From assembly GCA_025677815.1 (NCBI GenBank), contig JAIXMP010000015.1, positions 806,001 through 870,000 of the forward strand: a DNA stretch of 64,000 bases, read 5' to 3'. The notes under the pieces are model-generated. The model saw nothing but the letters and a program-made list of their open reading frames with translations, was not told where the DNA came from and ran no database searches. Every line of letters begins with the position of its first letter. Position 1 is the first letter of the stretch. The DNA comes from Phascolomyces articulosus. Taxonomy: Eukaryota; Mucoromycota; Mucoromycetes; Mucorales; Lichtheimiaceae. Shown here piece by piece: positions 1 through 12,801 of the stretch. A program made the position numbers and the translations under genes.

Positions 1-64
1 CGACAGCTTGGATACACTTATTTAATGCCGATTTGCGAAAGAGATCCAAATGCAATGTGTCCAT
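1..64 (-). CDS. possible 5' end of a minus-strand gene running off the window
   Basis: Read on the minus strand, an ATG at 64-62 opens a frame that stays open to the window edge and begins MDTLHLDLFRKSALNKC. It would be divergent from GCN1, whose ATG is 840 bp away. A second minus-strand frame is also open here after a CTATAG acceptor-like site near 109 and stops at about 20-22, so the true frame is undecided. The product is not recognised. Only about 21 codons are visible, so this is a weak call. Confidence 0.25.
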   Translation of the reverse strand, partial: MDTLHLDLFRKSALNKCIQAV

Positions 65-902
65 AGTAATCCCTGAATACTTCTTTCGAGGCGTCAATCG
101 CGTTCACCTATACAAATCTAAGCACATACCGATGTTTTGAAGTTGCAATATACGATATTCATGTCTTTATTAGGCCGTCATACTACTTTTTTTTTTCATC
201 ATTTCACATTTGCTTCTTTTGGTTTTAACCTAAAAATAACAGTAACAATTACTTGTGTGTTTATATCGATGAATCCCGGTTAATTAATCCCTTAAGCTTC
301 AAAAACAATGTTGTTATCACGATTATAAAAAGTCGTAAAAGGTGGAGCTTTTACGAAGCTTTCTTTACTTTGACATGAAAAAGGGTAATTCTTTGAGGAT
401 CCATAAATCGCCCTCCACATCATCTCATAGGAAATAAGTCATTCTAATTTTTCTTACATTTTTTCCCCCATCTATCAATAGTATATATGTAATTTGATAT
501 ATAAAAAAAAGGACTCTTCATACTATTCGTTCCATCTTCTATTAGGACTCTGGGTAGAATTAGAAAAAATATATATTTAATACAAATACAACGTATTTTA
601 TTCTTCGTTTTTTTTCTCTTTACAAACATATGTGATATATCACTTTATATACATATTCTGAGAAAAAGAAAATAAATCCATCCCTAAATGAATCAAATGT
701 ATATACTTTTGAATATTCCCACAAGATTTAAGTTGTTGACTTGTACCGCAGCAACCTCCAAAAAAACGCGGTCATTCAAAAAATTAAGTAAAGGGTTTTT
801 TTTTCAGATAATTGGGAAAAATAAAACTTGAAACGGGCCGAGTCTTTTTTTTTCTAAACACGAACCTATTACTCACACACGACAACTTTATAATAATTCG
901 TC
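65..902. promoter_or_regulatory. GCN1 5' intergenic region
   Basis: AT-rich spacer upstream of the GCN1 start, with several T and A runs (for example around 186-197, 797-805 and 845-853). No convincing gene is seen; short minus-strand frames here show no family features. It probably holds divergent promoters for GCN1 and the possible gene at the left edge, but no defined factor site can be assigned. Confidence 0.4.
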
Positions 903-3900
903 ATGGCTGAACCGCTCGAACAAACTGGCGAGCTGGCTTGGCCAGAATTCATTAAAACGAGAGTGGTTGCTTCTATTACACGATCGAGTGTCACCGATCG
1001 TCTTGATTTCTTGAATCATTCTTTATTGATCCGTTTACGTAGAAAAGGTATATAAAAACTTTTTTTTATTATCCTACCCGGACCATGAGAAGGAAAAAAA
1101 AGAGAAAGGGGAGGGGAAAGGAGGGAAGAAGAAGGAGAAGAAGAAATATGGTGATTATCTATTGAGAAGAATATTAAACTTGGCCATTATTCTATTCTAG
1201 ATCTACCTACCGAAGCTTTACCAGCATTACTTCATCTCGTGTTTTTGACATATTCTCGTTACCATGACCGTGAATCGCGTCAAGCTATTATTGAAGTTTT
1301 AAAGGCATTGGATAATTGGAATCCAGACCATTTTCAAAAGACAATTGCACCTGCCCTGGTAAAAGAATCCGAGAAAGCTGGTAAACGTTCCAGTACAAAG
1401 TAGGTTTTTTTCTCGAAAAAAAAAGTGGCGAGTAAAAAAAAAAAAAAAATGGGGATTTTTTTTGGATCAATGGATGATGTGGTGGCGCAGCAAATAGAGA
1501 AATATAAAAAAAAGCAACATTTATTAAGGTATCATGTGTAACCCCCATCCTTACCTGATTGAACTTTTTTTTTTAGTGAATGCATTACAACAGCTGCCGA
1601 TCGTTTTAACTTGTTAACTTGGGTAGACTTGTTAATTCAATGTGTATTAAAATCATCATCCAATAATGCTTCATTATTGACACCTCTTATCAATGCACAA
1701 GCCATTTTATTGGATACATTAGTGGATGATAAACGAAAACGAACTATTGCTAAAAGTGCTTTAGCCGATGTACGTCGAACTATACGTCAACATGCTTCAT
1801 CTATTCCAACTTTATTTGAATCCGCTTTCGCCAATGCAGCCACAGCAACTCCTTCTTATCGTAATGCCGTCTTGGTGGGGACCCTTGTGGATGTCAGTCT
1901 TCGATTAAAGAAAAAGGGTGTGGATGGACGTGCATTGATCGATCAACAAAAAATCACGGATTATTATTTGAAAAATGTTGTTTCAGCTCGTACAGCAGCA
2001 CCTACACCTGTTTTGGATGCTTTTGGTGATTTTATCCAAACATTTGTGGATCAAGATACATTTACAAAGGATTTCTTACCTACGTTTGATAAAATGATGT
2101 TACGATCGCCAGATATTGCGTCACGAGGTAAACTATAACAGCAAAGGATGGAATATGGATATATAGATATATATCTATATGCAATGAGCAACAAAGTGGA
2201 TGGGAAGAAAGAGAGAAGGAAAGGAAAGAACATAGAAGGACATAGTGATGATGGTAGAAGATGATGATGGGAAAATGGAACGGGGAGAGGAGGGGGGGAG
2301 AAAACTATTTTTATTTTTACACTCTATTATGAAAAAAAAAGTTGGATGTTTAATTGGAAAATGCTAATCAATTGGTAGCATTGGCTCGTATCATACCCAA
2401 GTTATCGTTCGATCCATCGACGATTTTTGCAACAAAATGGTTAGAACCTGTATTGAATCAATTACGTGCCAGTTCTCTTGCTACCCGTAGTGCTGCCACT
2501 GAATTATGGGAAGCTTTATCGATTCGATGTGGTGATATGGAACAACTTTTAAAGGTCGTCACTACAGTCACCAAAACTTTGACCACCGGTAAAGTATCAT
2601 CCTGGGAACATCGTGTACTCACATTCAATGCACTTTCTGCATTGGCTCAAGCGGATGATCCTTCCATCAGTGAAAAGGCATTGGAAGGTTATTTTACCAT
2701 GGTGAGCAAAGAATCCAACGAACAAGCCATGGCTGCTGCCATTGATGGTGCAGGTCGTCATTTGACTGTCTTGATCTATAATGATGCTTATTGTGAAGCG
2801 CACAAGGAGGTCGTTACAAAAACCGTCAAAACATCCTCGGAAGGATTGAAATCAGCCAAAGCAGCTGCACGCAAGAGTTGGGCTGTTGCCTTTGGAAATA
2901 CCATATGGGCCAAACATCAACCTAGTGAAACACTCAATGCTAATGTCATGAGTTATTTACAAAACTTGTTTACAACATTTAACAAAATTGTGGATAAACC
3001 TTTGGTATGGAAGGATGGTCCTTTGGAAGCATATATTTTGATTGGTGCCGTCTCCGGTCGAATTCAACAATGGCCTGCTGTCCCACCACCTGTCACCGAT
3101 CTTTTGAAAAAGAACAAGTATCCTGAAGGATCTCTCTTGATCACCTCTCCCAAACCAAGCTTTTTGTTATGGGATCGTATTTATACCAAGGCAGTGACAC
3201 CTGGTGAAGGTCTTTGGTTGGTTCGTGCATTGACCAGTGTGTTTGGTCAAGAATCGCAAGCCTCTCTTGAAAAGACAGGCGCTGGCTTATTTGCTGCTCA
3301 AGCTTTGATTTGGACCTTGTCAAGTCATCCAGAGCATACAGTACGACGTGCTGCTTTCCAAGAAACCGCTGCTTTGGCTAAGGCAGATGCTGGAAAATTA
3401 GGTGCATTTATGAAAACTGCCTTATCTCAATGGCTTCTTGATGTAAGTAATCATCATCTTAATAATAACATTTTTTTTTTACATATGCATGAATATAATA
3501 TTTTTGTAGATAGTGAGGAGGAGTGGGGTGGCAATTTGATGGGAGGGTTGGAGAGGAGAAGAAGAAAAAACGATAATAATAAAGATACCCTTTACACTCA
3601 GTTTCGCTTACTCTCTCTTATTTTATCATGTTTTATTTCCATATCTTCATCATCATTATCATCACTATTGTCAGTTGGAGAATGACACCAAAGATTCTAC
3701 TGCCATGATTGCAAAGAGCATGGATAATTATCGTGAAGATGTTGCTACCTATCGAACTGCAAGTGTTTTGAATGCTATCACAGCTTTTGATAAGGATTAT
3801 AGTTCAGAAGCAAGAGAAAAGGAACTTGTTGAATTGATGATTTTGGCTCATCATAAGTATATTGGTATGTAAACGATGACTCAGTTTTTCTTTCACATTC

Positions 3901-6900
3901 CCGTTATGTTAAAAGTGTGAAATGGTGAAGGAGGAAAAGAGAGAAAAAGACTAACATAATGAATATAGCATCACCCACCGACAAGTATAATTGGATCACA
4001 TTGATGCAACGTGCTGGTGTGAATCCCGGTAAATTGGTCAAAAATCAAGAATCTAATATTATGAAACATTTGAAGGATGCTTTTGTTTTGCGAGAAAAGG
4101 TAAAATTGCTGAACATGTCTTTTTTTGCATTCATGATTGAATTTGTTTTTTTTTAATCCATTGGTATTGTTATTATATAGTCCCAATTGTTTTATGAAGC
4201 AGCACTCTCGGCCATTTCCACACTTGTCTTTATCCGTCCTGAAATGATCCCCTTATTTGTTGGTTTAGCAAGTGAAAATCTGGATGCCAAATTAATGGAT
4301 GGTATTAATGAAACAGAATATGGTATTTGGCAAACACCCGAAGATCAAGTTTATGTGGATGGTAGGGAAATTTTTTGATGAGCACCTGAAAATTTTGCTT
4401 TTATTTTTTTATGAGTCAATATCATTCATTCAATGCTTATTTAATAATAGTTTTGAACAAGAACAAAAAGACAGTGACTGAAAACCGTAATCGAAAGGGT
4501 TATGATGATGATCAATGGGAACAAGAACTTCGTGCCGAACTTGCCAAAAAGAAGGGTATGACAACTACCAAAAAATTAACCAAAGAAGAACAAACAGCTG
4601 TCAATGCGCAACGTAAAAAGGAAGCCGAGATTCGTCAACATGTGCAACACGTCCATCATCAACTTTTGTTGGGTTTACAAATTATTCATGCCTTGGTATC
4701 GGGTAATCGTCAAGACTTGGTGGATGATTTGGTGGCTCTTGTCAGCACATTATTGGCCATTGCCAAGGCCCATGGTGGATTATTAGTAGGGGATAAGATT
4801 GTGAATACATTTTTGGAATTGGGTGATTGTGTTGTGGATGATATCTATTCTATTCGCCACGCTATTGCTTTGACCACTTTACGTGCCAACAAGATCTCTT
4901 CTATCCCATCACGTTGGTTGGATGAATCCTTGGGTGATCTTGTCAATCGTGTCCTTTATCGTCTTCGTTTCGTCACTGAATCACGTCCCTTGGAAGCACC
5001 TTCCTTTGGTTATTGTTTCCCTGTTTTACAACAAGTCATTTATCAAGGTGCCATTGGTGTGGGCAAAAGTGACACTGAAGCAGCGTTGGAACAAGTCATT
5101 ATGGCAGTCGATATTATTGGTTTCCATTGTGCTCGTGGAGGGTCTTCATCTGTCATGCCTAAAAAGGACATGATTGCTAGTTTGTTGTATAGTATCAAAG
5201 AATATCCTCAATGTACCAAGAGTGCCAAGACTTCATTGATTACTTTGTGTGAATCCATGGAAGATGACCAAGATAATCGTCAAGAAATTGATACCTTGTT
5301 ACATGGTTTGCTTTCGGATGAAACTTTGGTCCGTAATGCTGCCTTGAGTGCCTTGGATTTGTTGGATTTGACCGATATCGACTATTCTCCTGAATTATGG
5401 TTGGCTTCCCATGATGCCAATGAACAAAATGCTGAATTGGCAGATACTCTTTGGAACGACTATGCTATGGATGTGGAAGAAAATTATAAGGATCAATTAC
5501 TTGAATATGCTAGTAAGTTTTTTTTCTCGAATTTTGATTACTGTTGAAAAAAAATGATGAAGGAGTAGAGGAAGAGTCGATGATTAAAATAAAAAAAATG
5601 ATATGGTTTTTTTTGTGAATAGTTTCTGAATCCAATTATATTCGTACATCTGCAAGTAAAGCTATTGCGGATGCTATGGAAGAATATCCCGAAACTGTCA
5701 TTGATACATTGGAAGCCGTTTATACCTTATACAAGGAAAAGGCCAAATCATTGGATCCTGAATATGATCGTTTCGGTATGGTGATTCCGGAAACTGTTAA
5801 TCGTAAAGATCCATGGGAATCGCGTGTAGGTCTTGCTCTTACATTGAAAGAAGCTGCTCCTTATGTGGGTTTGGAAAATGTACCTCGTTTATGTACATTC
5901 TTGATCCAAAACGAAGCCTTGGGTGATCGTAACGAAACTGTACGTAAGCAAATGTTGGAAGCAGGTTTAGCTTCTGTCAATGCCTATGGTAAAGAAGGAG
6001 CTCAAGATTTGCTTGCCACGTTTGAAGGATATTTGAATACCAAGGCACCCAATACCGAAACACACGATCATATTCGTCAATCCGTGGTCATTCTTTATGG
6101 TGGTGCGGCTGGTTTTTTGGAACAAGGGGATCCTAAGGTGCAAATGGCTGTGGATAAACTTATTGCTACATTGGATACACCATCTGAAGTGGTTCAAAGT
6201 GCTGTGGCTGATTGTTTACCTCCTTTGATCAAGAAAATCAAAGAAAATGTTCCTCAATTCATTGATACATTGACAGACAAAATGTTTAATGGTGAAAAGT
6301 ATGCTGAACGTCGTGGTGCAGCTTATGGTTTGGCTGGTGTCGTCAAGGGTCGTGGTATCACTGCATTAAAGGAATGTAATGTCATGGCAACACTCAAGGA
6401 CGCTATTGAAAGCAAGAAAATGTATCAACATCGCCAAGGTGCTCTTTTTGCCTTTGAAACATTATCTGCCATGTTGGGTCGTCTGTTTGAACCCTATATT
6501 ATTCAAATTGTTCCTTTGCTTTTGGTATGTTTCAGTGATTCCAATATGGATGTTCGTGAAGCCGCTTCTGATGCAGCTCGTGTGATCATGAGTAAGATCA
6601 GTGGTCATTGTGTCAAACTTATCTTGCCATCCATCTTGGAAGGTCTTGAAGAACGTCAATGGCGTACTAAGAAGGCTTCTGTGGAATTACTGGGTGCCAC
6701 AGCTTATTGTGCTCCCAAACAACTTTCTGTCTCCCTTCCCAATATTATTCCCCGTATTACTGAAGTATTGGCTGATACACATCCTCAAGTACAAGGTGCT
6801 GCCAACCGTTCACTTCAATTGTTTGGTGAAGTCATCAGCAATCCAGAAATTCAACTTTTGGTACCCGTCCTTTTGGATGCATTGAGCGATCCTAACCGCA

Positions 6901-9238
6901 AGACCATGAAGGCCTTGTCTGCTTTGTTACAAACTTCCTTTGTCCATTACATTGATCCTCCTTCGCTTGCTTTGGTCATGCCGATTTTAGAACGTGGTTT
7001 ACGTGAACGTGGTACTGAAGTCAAGACCAAGGCAACTCAAATTGTTGGTAACATGGCTTCCTTGACAGATCAACGCGATTTGGTACCTTACTTGCCTGTT
7101 CTTTTGCCTGGTGTTAAACAAGTACTTGTGGATCCTGTACCTGAAGCACGTGGTACCGCTGCCAAGGCATTGGGTGGCCTTGTTGAAAAATTGGGTGAAG
7201 ACAATTTCCCTGATTTGGTGGTTGAATTATTGGATACACTCAAGAGTGATTCGGGTGGTGTGGATCGTCAAGGTGCTGCTCAAGGTCTTTCTGAAGTATT
7301 GGCTGGTCTTGGTTTGGAACGTATGGATGGTTTGTTACCTGAAATCATTGCCAACGCCGATAGTCCTCGTCCTTATGTCCGTGAAGGTTTCATTTCATTA
7401 CTTATTTATTTGCCTGCTACCTTTGGTGGTCGCTTCCAACCATATTTGGGTCGTATCATTCCTCCGATTTTGATGGGTCTTGCAGACGAATCCGAATTTG
7501 TACGTGATGCTTCATTACGTGCTGGTCGCATGATTGTTGTCAATTATGCTACCAAGGCAGTCGATTTGCTGTTACCCGAACTTGAAAAGGGCTTGTTTGA
7601 TAATAACTGGCGTATTCGTCAAAGTTCAGTTCAATTGGTGGGTGATTTGTTGTTCCGTATCACGGGCACTACCAATCCCAAGAATGCTTTGCATTCCTTG
7701 GGTAATGAGGATGAAATCAAGGAAGATGATGATGAAGATTATGTCGGTGCTGGTGGCGAAGGCAAGAAACAATTGGTCGATATCTTGGGCAAGGAAAGAC
7801 GGGATCGTATCCTGGCTGCTCTTTACATTATCCGTCAAGACAGTAAGTTTATATATATATATTGATTGTTTATTTATAAGTATATACTTTTTTACTCATT
7901 ATTTCTTTAATAATAATAATAATATAGCTTCTGGTTTGGTTCGTCAAGCCTCGCTTCATGTATGGAAGGCATTGGTTTCCAACACACCTCGTACATTGAA
8001 GGAAATCTTACCAGTCATGATGTCCATGATTATCAAAAACTTGGCCAGTGCCAGTTACGAACAACGTACCGTGGCTGCACGCACTTTGGGAGAACTTGTA
8101 CAAAAATTGGGCGAAGGTGTCTTGGCCGAAATCTTGCCTATTTTGGAAGAAGGCATGAGCAATATGTCGGATGAAGATACACGCCAAGGTGTCACCATTG
8201 CATTCAGTGAAATTATGATGACAGCTGGTAAGGTTCAAATCTTAGACTTTGCTGATCAAATCATTCCCACCATTCGCAAGGCTCTTTGTGATCCATCTGA
8301 AGAAGTACGTGAAGCCGCTGCACAAGCCTTTGATACATTACATCAAAACGTTGGTTCGCGTGCGATTGATGAAATTTTACCTGCCCTTCTCAATCAACTT
8401 CAATCCTCGACCGAAGATTCTGTCTATGCTCTTTCTGCACTCAAGGAAATCATGGCTGTGCGATCCAATGTGGTCTTCCCTGTCCTTATCCCTACTTTGG
8501 TCACTGTCCCTATTACTGCATTCAATGCCAGAGCGTTGGCTTCTTTGGTCACTGTAGCAGGTTCAGCACTCAACCGACGTCTTACCACGATCTTGTCCGC
8601 CATTGTGGAATCACGTATGATTGAAAAGGATGAAGAGGTCCAACAAGAACTCAAGAACACAACGGAGCAATTGTTGATTTCTTTGGATGAAGATGATGGT
8701 ATGCACTCTTTGATTTCGACATTGCAAGACTATGTACGTAGCGACAAGGTCGGCAAACGTGCAGTGGCATGTGATATTGTCGGTATGCTTTATCAAGATA
8801 CCAAATTGGATGCTTCAGAATATGTACCGGATTGGATTGGTACTTTGGTACCCTTATTGAGTGATGGTTCCATGGAAGTCGTCAAGGCTGCATGGCAAGC
8901 ATTGAATGCTGTCACTAAATCTGTCAAGAAGGATGATTATGAAGAATTGGTCAATCCTGTCCGTCAAGCCGTTCGTAATGTTGGTGTCCCTGGTGCAGAT
9001 GTTCCTGGTTTCTGTTTACCCAAGGGTATCAGTCCCATCTTACCTATCTTCTTGCAAGGTTTGATGTATGGTACTTCACAAACCCGCGAACAAGCTGCCT
9101 TGGGTGTAGGTGATTTGTTGAACCGTACATCGACAGATGCTTTGAAACCATTTGTTACACAAATCACTGGTCCATTGATTCGTATTGTTGGTGATCGTTA
9201 TCCACCCCAAGTCAAGGCTGCTATTCTTCAAACACTCA

Positions 9239-9278
<40 letters not shown>

Positions 9279-10619
9279 TATCATGTGTATCCTGTACATA
9301 GTTATTAACCTTATTTTCATTCTCTCTCTCTCTCTCTCTTTCTCTCTATTACTTTTAGTTTGTTGTTGACCAAGGTCCCCATGCATCTCAAACCTTTCTT
9401 ACCCCAACTTCAACGTACATTTATTAAATCATTGAGCGACCCCAGCAGCGCCGTTGTACGATCGCGTGCTGCTTCTGCCCTGGGTATTTTGATCACATTA
9501 CAAACACGTGTGGATCCTTTGGTAAGCGAATTAGTTTCTGGTATTCGTACAAGTGAACCCGCCATCAAGGAAACTATGATGGATGCTCTTCAAATGGTAG
9601 TTGCCAAGACAGCCAAGGATATGAGCGATGTTTCGAAACGAGGTGTCATGTCTGTGATCACCGAAGGATTAGCCGATCAAGCCGAACCTGGCATGATGGT
9701 CGCTGCAGCTCGTTTATTGGGTAGCTTATGTAAAGCCTTATCCTTGAAAGATGCAGAACCGATTGTTCATGAACATGTTCTTTCCAGTGCTGCTCCTCAA
9801 TATGGTGCCGTTTTATCTATCAATGCTTTATTAATTGATTTACCTACCTTATTGGAAGATATGGAATGTGTGGATCAAGTGATTGATTTTGTGATCGATG
9901 CCATGACCTCTGCTTCAGGAAGTGATGATATCCCAGAAGCTGCTATTACAGCAGCAGGCAAGTTCTTGATGACCGAATACTATCAAAACGAAGAAATTAT
10001 TCAAAAGTTGGTTCAAGCATTGACTGATGTCATCAGTAGTACCGAAGCAGGTGTAGGTGAACGTAAACGTGTTGCCTTGGTTGTTTTACGTGCTGTGGCT
10101 CGTAAACATGCTTATGTAAGTTAATTATCAATGACAAATGAGAGAGATATATTTATGGGATGAGGCATACAATATAGGTGATGATATCCAATTGAATGGA
10201 CAGAGGAGTAGAGAGAGAGAGAAGCAAGTTTTTTTTTAAAACATGATGAATTGATCTGAACATTTCTCTTCTTAAATTAGTTGGTGGAACCTTATTTGAA
10301 CAAGTTGATACCTCCCATGATGGTCTGTGTACGTGACCGCAATATTCCTGTCAAATTGACAGCCGAACGTGCACTGATGTATGCTTTACAATTAAATGCG
10401 GGTGAACATATCTTTGAAAATTATCTATCGACAGTGGATGCCACCACGCAAAAACAAATTTCAGATTATCATCGACGTGTATTAAGCAAATTAGCACACC
10501 AAGAACAACAACGTGTATCACAATTATTTGGTGCAGAAGATGAAATTGCCACAGAAGAAGATCAAGAACTTTGGCAAGTGGGACCCATGGTCAAGTTTGG
10601 TGACGATGATGATGAGTAA
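903..10619 (+). CDS. GCN1: eIF2-alpha kinase activator GCN1 (giant HEAT-repeat protein)
   Basis: GCN1 binds stalled or collided ribosomes and the RWD domain of kinase GCN2, with GCN20 as partner, and so triggers eIF2-alpha phosphorylation. Exons by frame and phase: 903-1047, 1201-1399, 1577-2127, 2379-3442, 3675-3864, 3969-4099, 4181-4361, 4475-5512, 5623-7842, 7928-9239, 9359-10115, 10281-10619. Together they give 8,127 nt, or 2,708 aa; yeast GCN1 is about 2,670 aa. The protein is HEAT repeats throughout. The part around residues 1170-1900 (exon 9), with repeated VREAA/ARGTAAKALG-type helices, matches the eEF3-like core and flanks. The RWD-binding region should lie in exons 10-11. The C-terminus is acidic (GDDDDE). 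The start ATG follows stops and opens MAEPLEQTGELAWPEF. All 11 introns are GT-AG and every phase agrees, so the gene looks intact. The exon 4 acceptor (2377-2378) was chosen because an in-frame stop lies at 2351-2353; a TGCTAAT branch-like site sits just upstream. Confidence 0.97.
9244..9274. repeat. (TA)n microsatellite in GCN1 intron 10
   Basis: An uninterrupted TA run starts just after the exon 10 donor. A (CT)n tract at about 9322-9347 leads into the TTTTAG acceptor of the same intron. It is probably length-polymorphic, with no coding effect. Confidence 0.9.
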
Positions 10620-12801
10620 ATAAAAATTCAAAAAATAAAAAGCATAGAAACCAAACAATGCATATCATATGAAATATACATTTCTTCCTCTTTTTTATTA
10701 TTATTATTACTGCTTGCCATATGACTTTTTTTTAAGTGCTGCACGATTCGGTTAATAGGATATCATAGACAAGTGATTCGTTGTTAGAAAATAGGATGAT
10801 AAAAGTGTTATTCTGGATGATTGATAAAGAACGGGAGAGCGCAAGGTGAGAATGCACGATAGTTTCTCTAATAATGATTAGAGTAATAATACACTTGATT
10901 CTTATTTTGTAGGAATGTTTGTTTGGGAGTATCGCAGTTTCCTCCACCTTGATGATACTTCTTTCTTTGATTCTATACCTTTGTCGATATCATTTCTTCT
11001 AAAGAATCCATCATTTCATTAGTATGGATAATAACAAGTGTTTGAGTGCGAAAATGAGTTTTCATTTACTTTTTTTTCTCTCCTTTTGTTTACGATTGAA
11101 TCATAAAAAGCGGAGCAAGCAACCACCAACACATATGATATCGAGCACAATCATCTACACCTTGGCAACTACCCCAATACGATACGACAAAAAACTATGG
11201 AAAGGATTATTGGTATGATGGTCCATATTGGTAATTTTAAAATACACTTCAACAAAGTCCAGACTATGAAACAACTGAACCAGAAAATGTAATCCAAAAA
11301 TGCCAATGCCAATGCCAATGCCACACGCCTCATGCAATCTCTATCTTATATTATTTAATGAAATTTGAAAGAAAAATGAGAACTGTCCCCCTCTCATCTT
11401 CTGAAGGGAATAGAGCTGCAACATGGGTGTAAGGCACAAAAAACTGGACCTCATCACTGAACCAAAAATGTATACAGCCAAAAGTAAATCTACTCCCACG
11501 TAACGAAAAGCCCATATTTCATCACCACTGAACAATGGCGAACGATCATGGATGTTGGGCCTTGAAGAAAAAAAAGCATATCCCTTTTTCACATTTCTTA
11601 AAAAAATATTATGACATGAATCAATCCATCAAAATAATTATTAAGTCACCAATTCTCTTTTTGGCGCTAGCACTTCTATACATTAATTAATTATTATTAT
11701 CAAACTATGAAAGTGAGTTCGGTGTAAACAAGGCTGGACGTCTGAACTCTCACTTGTTTTCGTTTTATATATCCCAGGAAGAGACCAAGTTGTTATCGAC
11801 TACTTTATATAACAGCTAAATTGGTCTATACTCAATTTGATTCTTTATTGAAGAGTGCATACCACCTTAAATATTTGAAATTTTCTATTTATGGTAGTCT
11901 CCACCTTATTATCATATAATAGTAAGTGCATGGGCATATGGATCTTACATACTATCCACCCATGCTGTGCTTTAATTGTACTCATATTTCATTGAAAGCT
12001 TTATTATATCATATATACTCACTAGAATAATCACTATTCTTTAAATATAAAAGAGAGCTTTCTTCACTATTCAAAGAGTTTATTCATTTGCTAGAGTATA
12101 TATCAACCTGATAATGATAATTACATATATTATATAACCTGGATGTGGGTCTTTTTCGCTGAATAGTTATATGCACTCATGTAATCATGATACATTCTTT
12201 TTTAATATTGTATGTTGCGTTTGCAGTCGCATGAGCTGTTCTCCTACCGCTTCATGATAATAGATATCCATTCATTATGATTTTTCTCTCTCTCCCGAGA
12301 TATATGATGTACACACTAAAATAAACTGTCAATGTTTATAAATAAAAACAGAAAAGGAGAATGATAAGTGTTGATCATTGAAGACTTTCTTTGCTTGTGT
12401 GTACATGGTAAAAGAAGATGATTGTTTTGGGGGTATGGGGTAATATGTGGGTAGGAGAGAGAGATTTTTTAAATTCTATGGAGCATCAAAAACGCTTAGA
12501 TCAGGTGCTGTAATGCAATGGCTTTTTGCGTGTGGGGGAAAAAGAGTAAATGGGAGAAAAAATAAAAAGGGGAGATTTACACAAAAATATGATTTTTGTG
12601 TGTGGGGTCCGTGTGAAGAGTGGTTGGTGTGCTTATTGAGAAATGGCCAGGTAACTTGCTACATCATTCTTTTTTCTTTCTTTCCCTCCTTTTCTTCTTC
12701 CTATTTCACCCAACCTTTGTTTCTCCCTCTTTTCCTTTCCTTTCTTTTCCTTTTCTTTCTCTTTCTCTCTCTTTTCTTCCTATATATAAACAACTATAAT
12801 A
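10620..12801. other. intergenic, gene-poor AT-rich DNA between GCN1 and the MIT gene
   Basis: The GCN1 3' UTR probably ends near 10650-10700 (A-rich, several AATAAA-like words). A hexanucleotide AATGCC is repeated four times at 11299-11322. A short minus-strand frame near 10880-11010 is open but shows no family signature. From about 12660 to 12785 the plus strand is strongly pyrimidine-rich (CT tracts), followed by TATATATAAAC at 12781, a plausible core promoter for the gene starting at 12802. No other gene is supported. Confidence 0.6.
11299..11322. repeat. (AATGCC)4 tandem repeat
   Basis: Four perfect copies of a six-base unit in non-coding DNA. A short tandem array; no function is implied. 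Confidence 0.85.

Noticed and set aside
7534..7900. Long frame joining GCN1 exon 10 to sequence upstream of 7928
   Set aside because: It only reads in the wrong frame across exon 9 and intron 9; splice phase places the join at 7842/7928.
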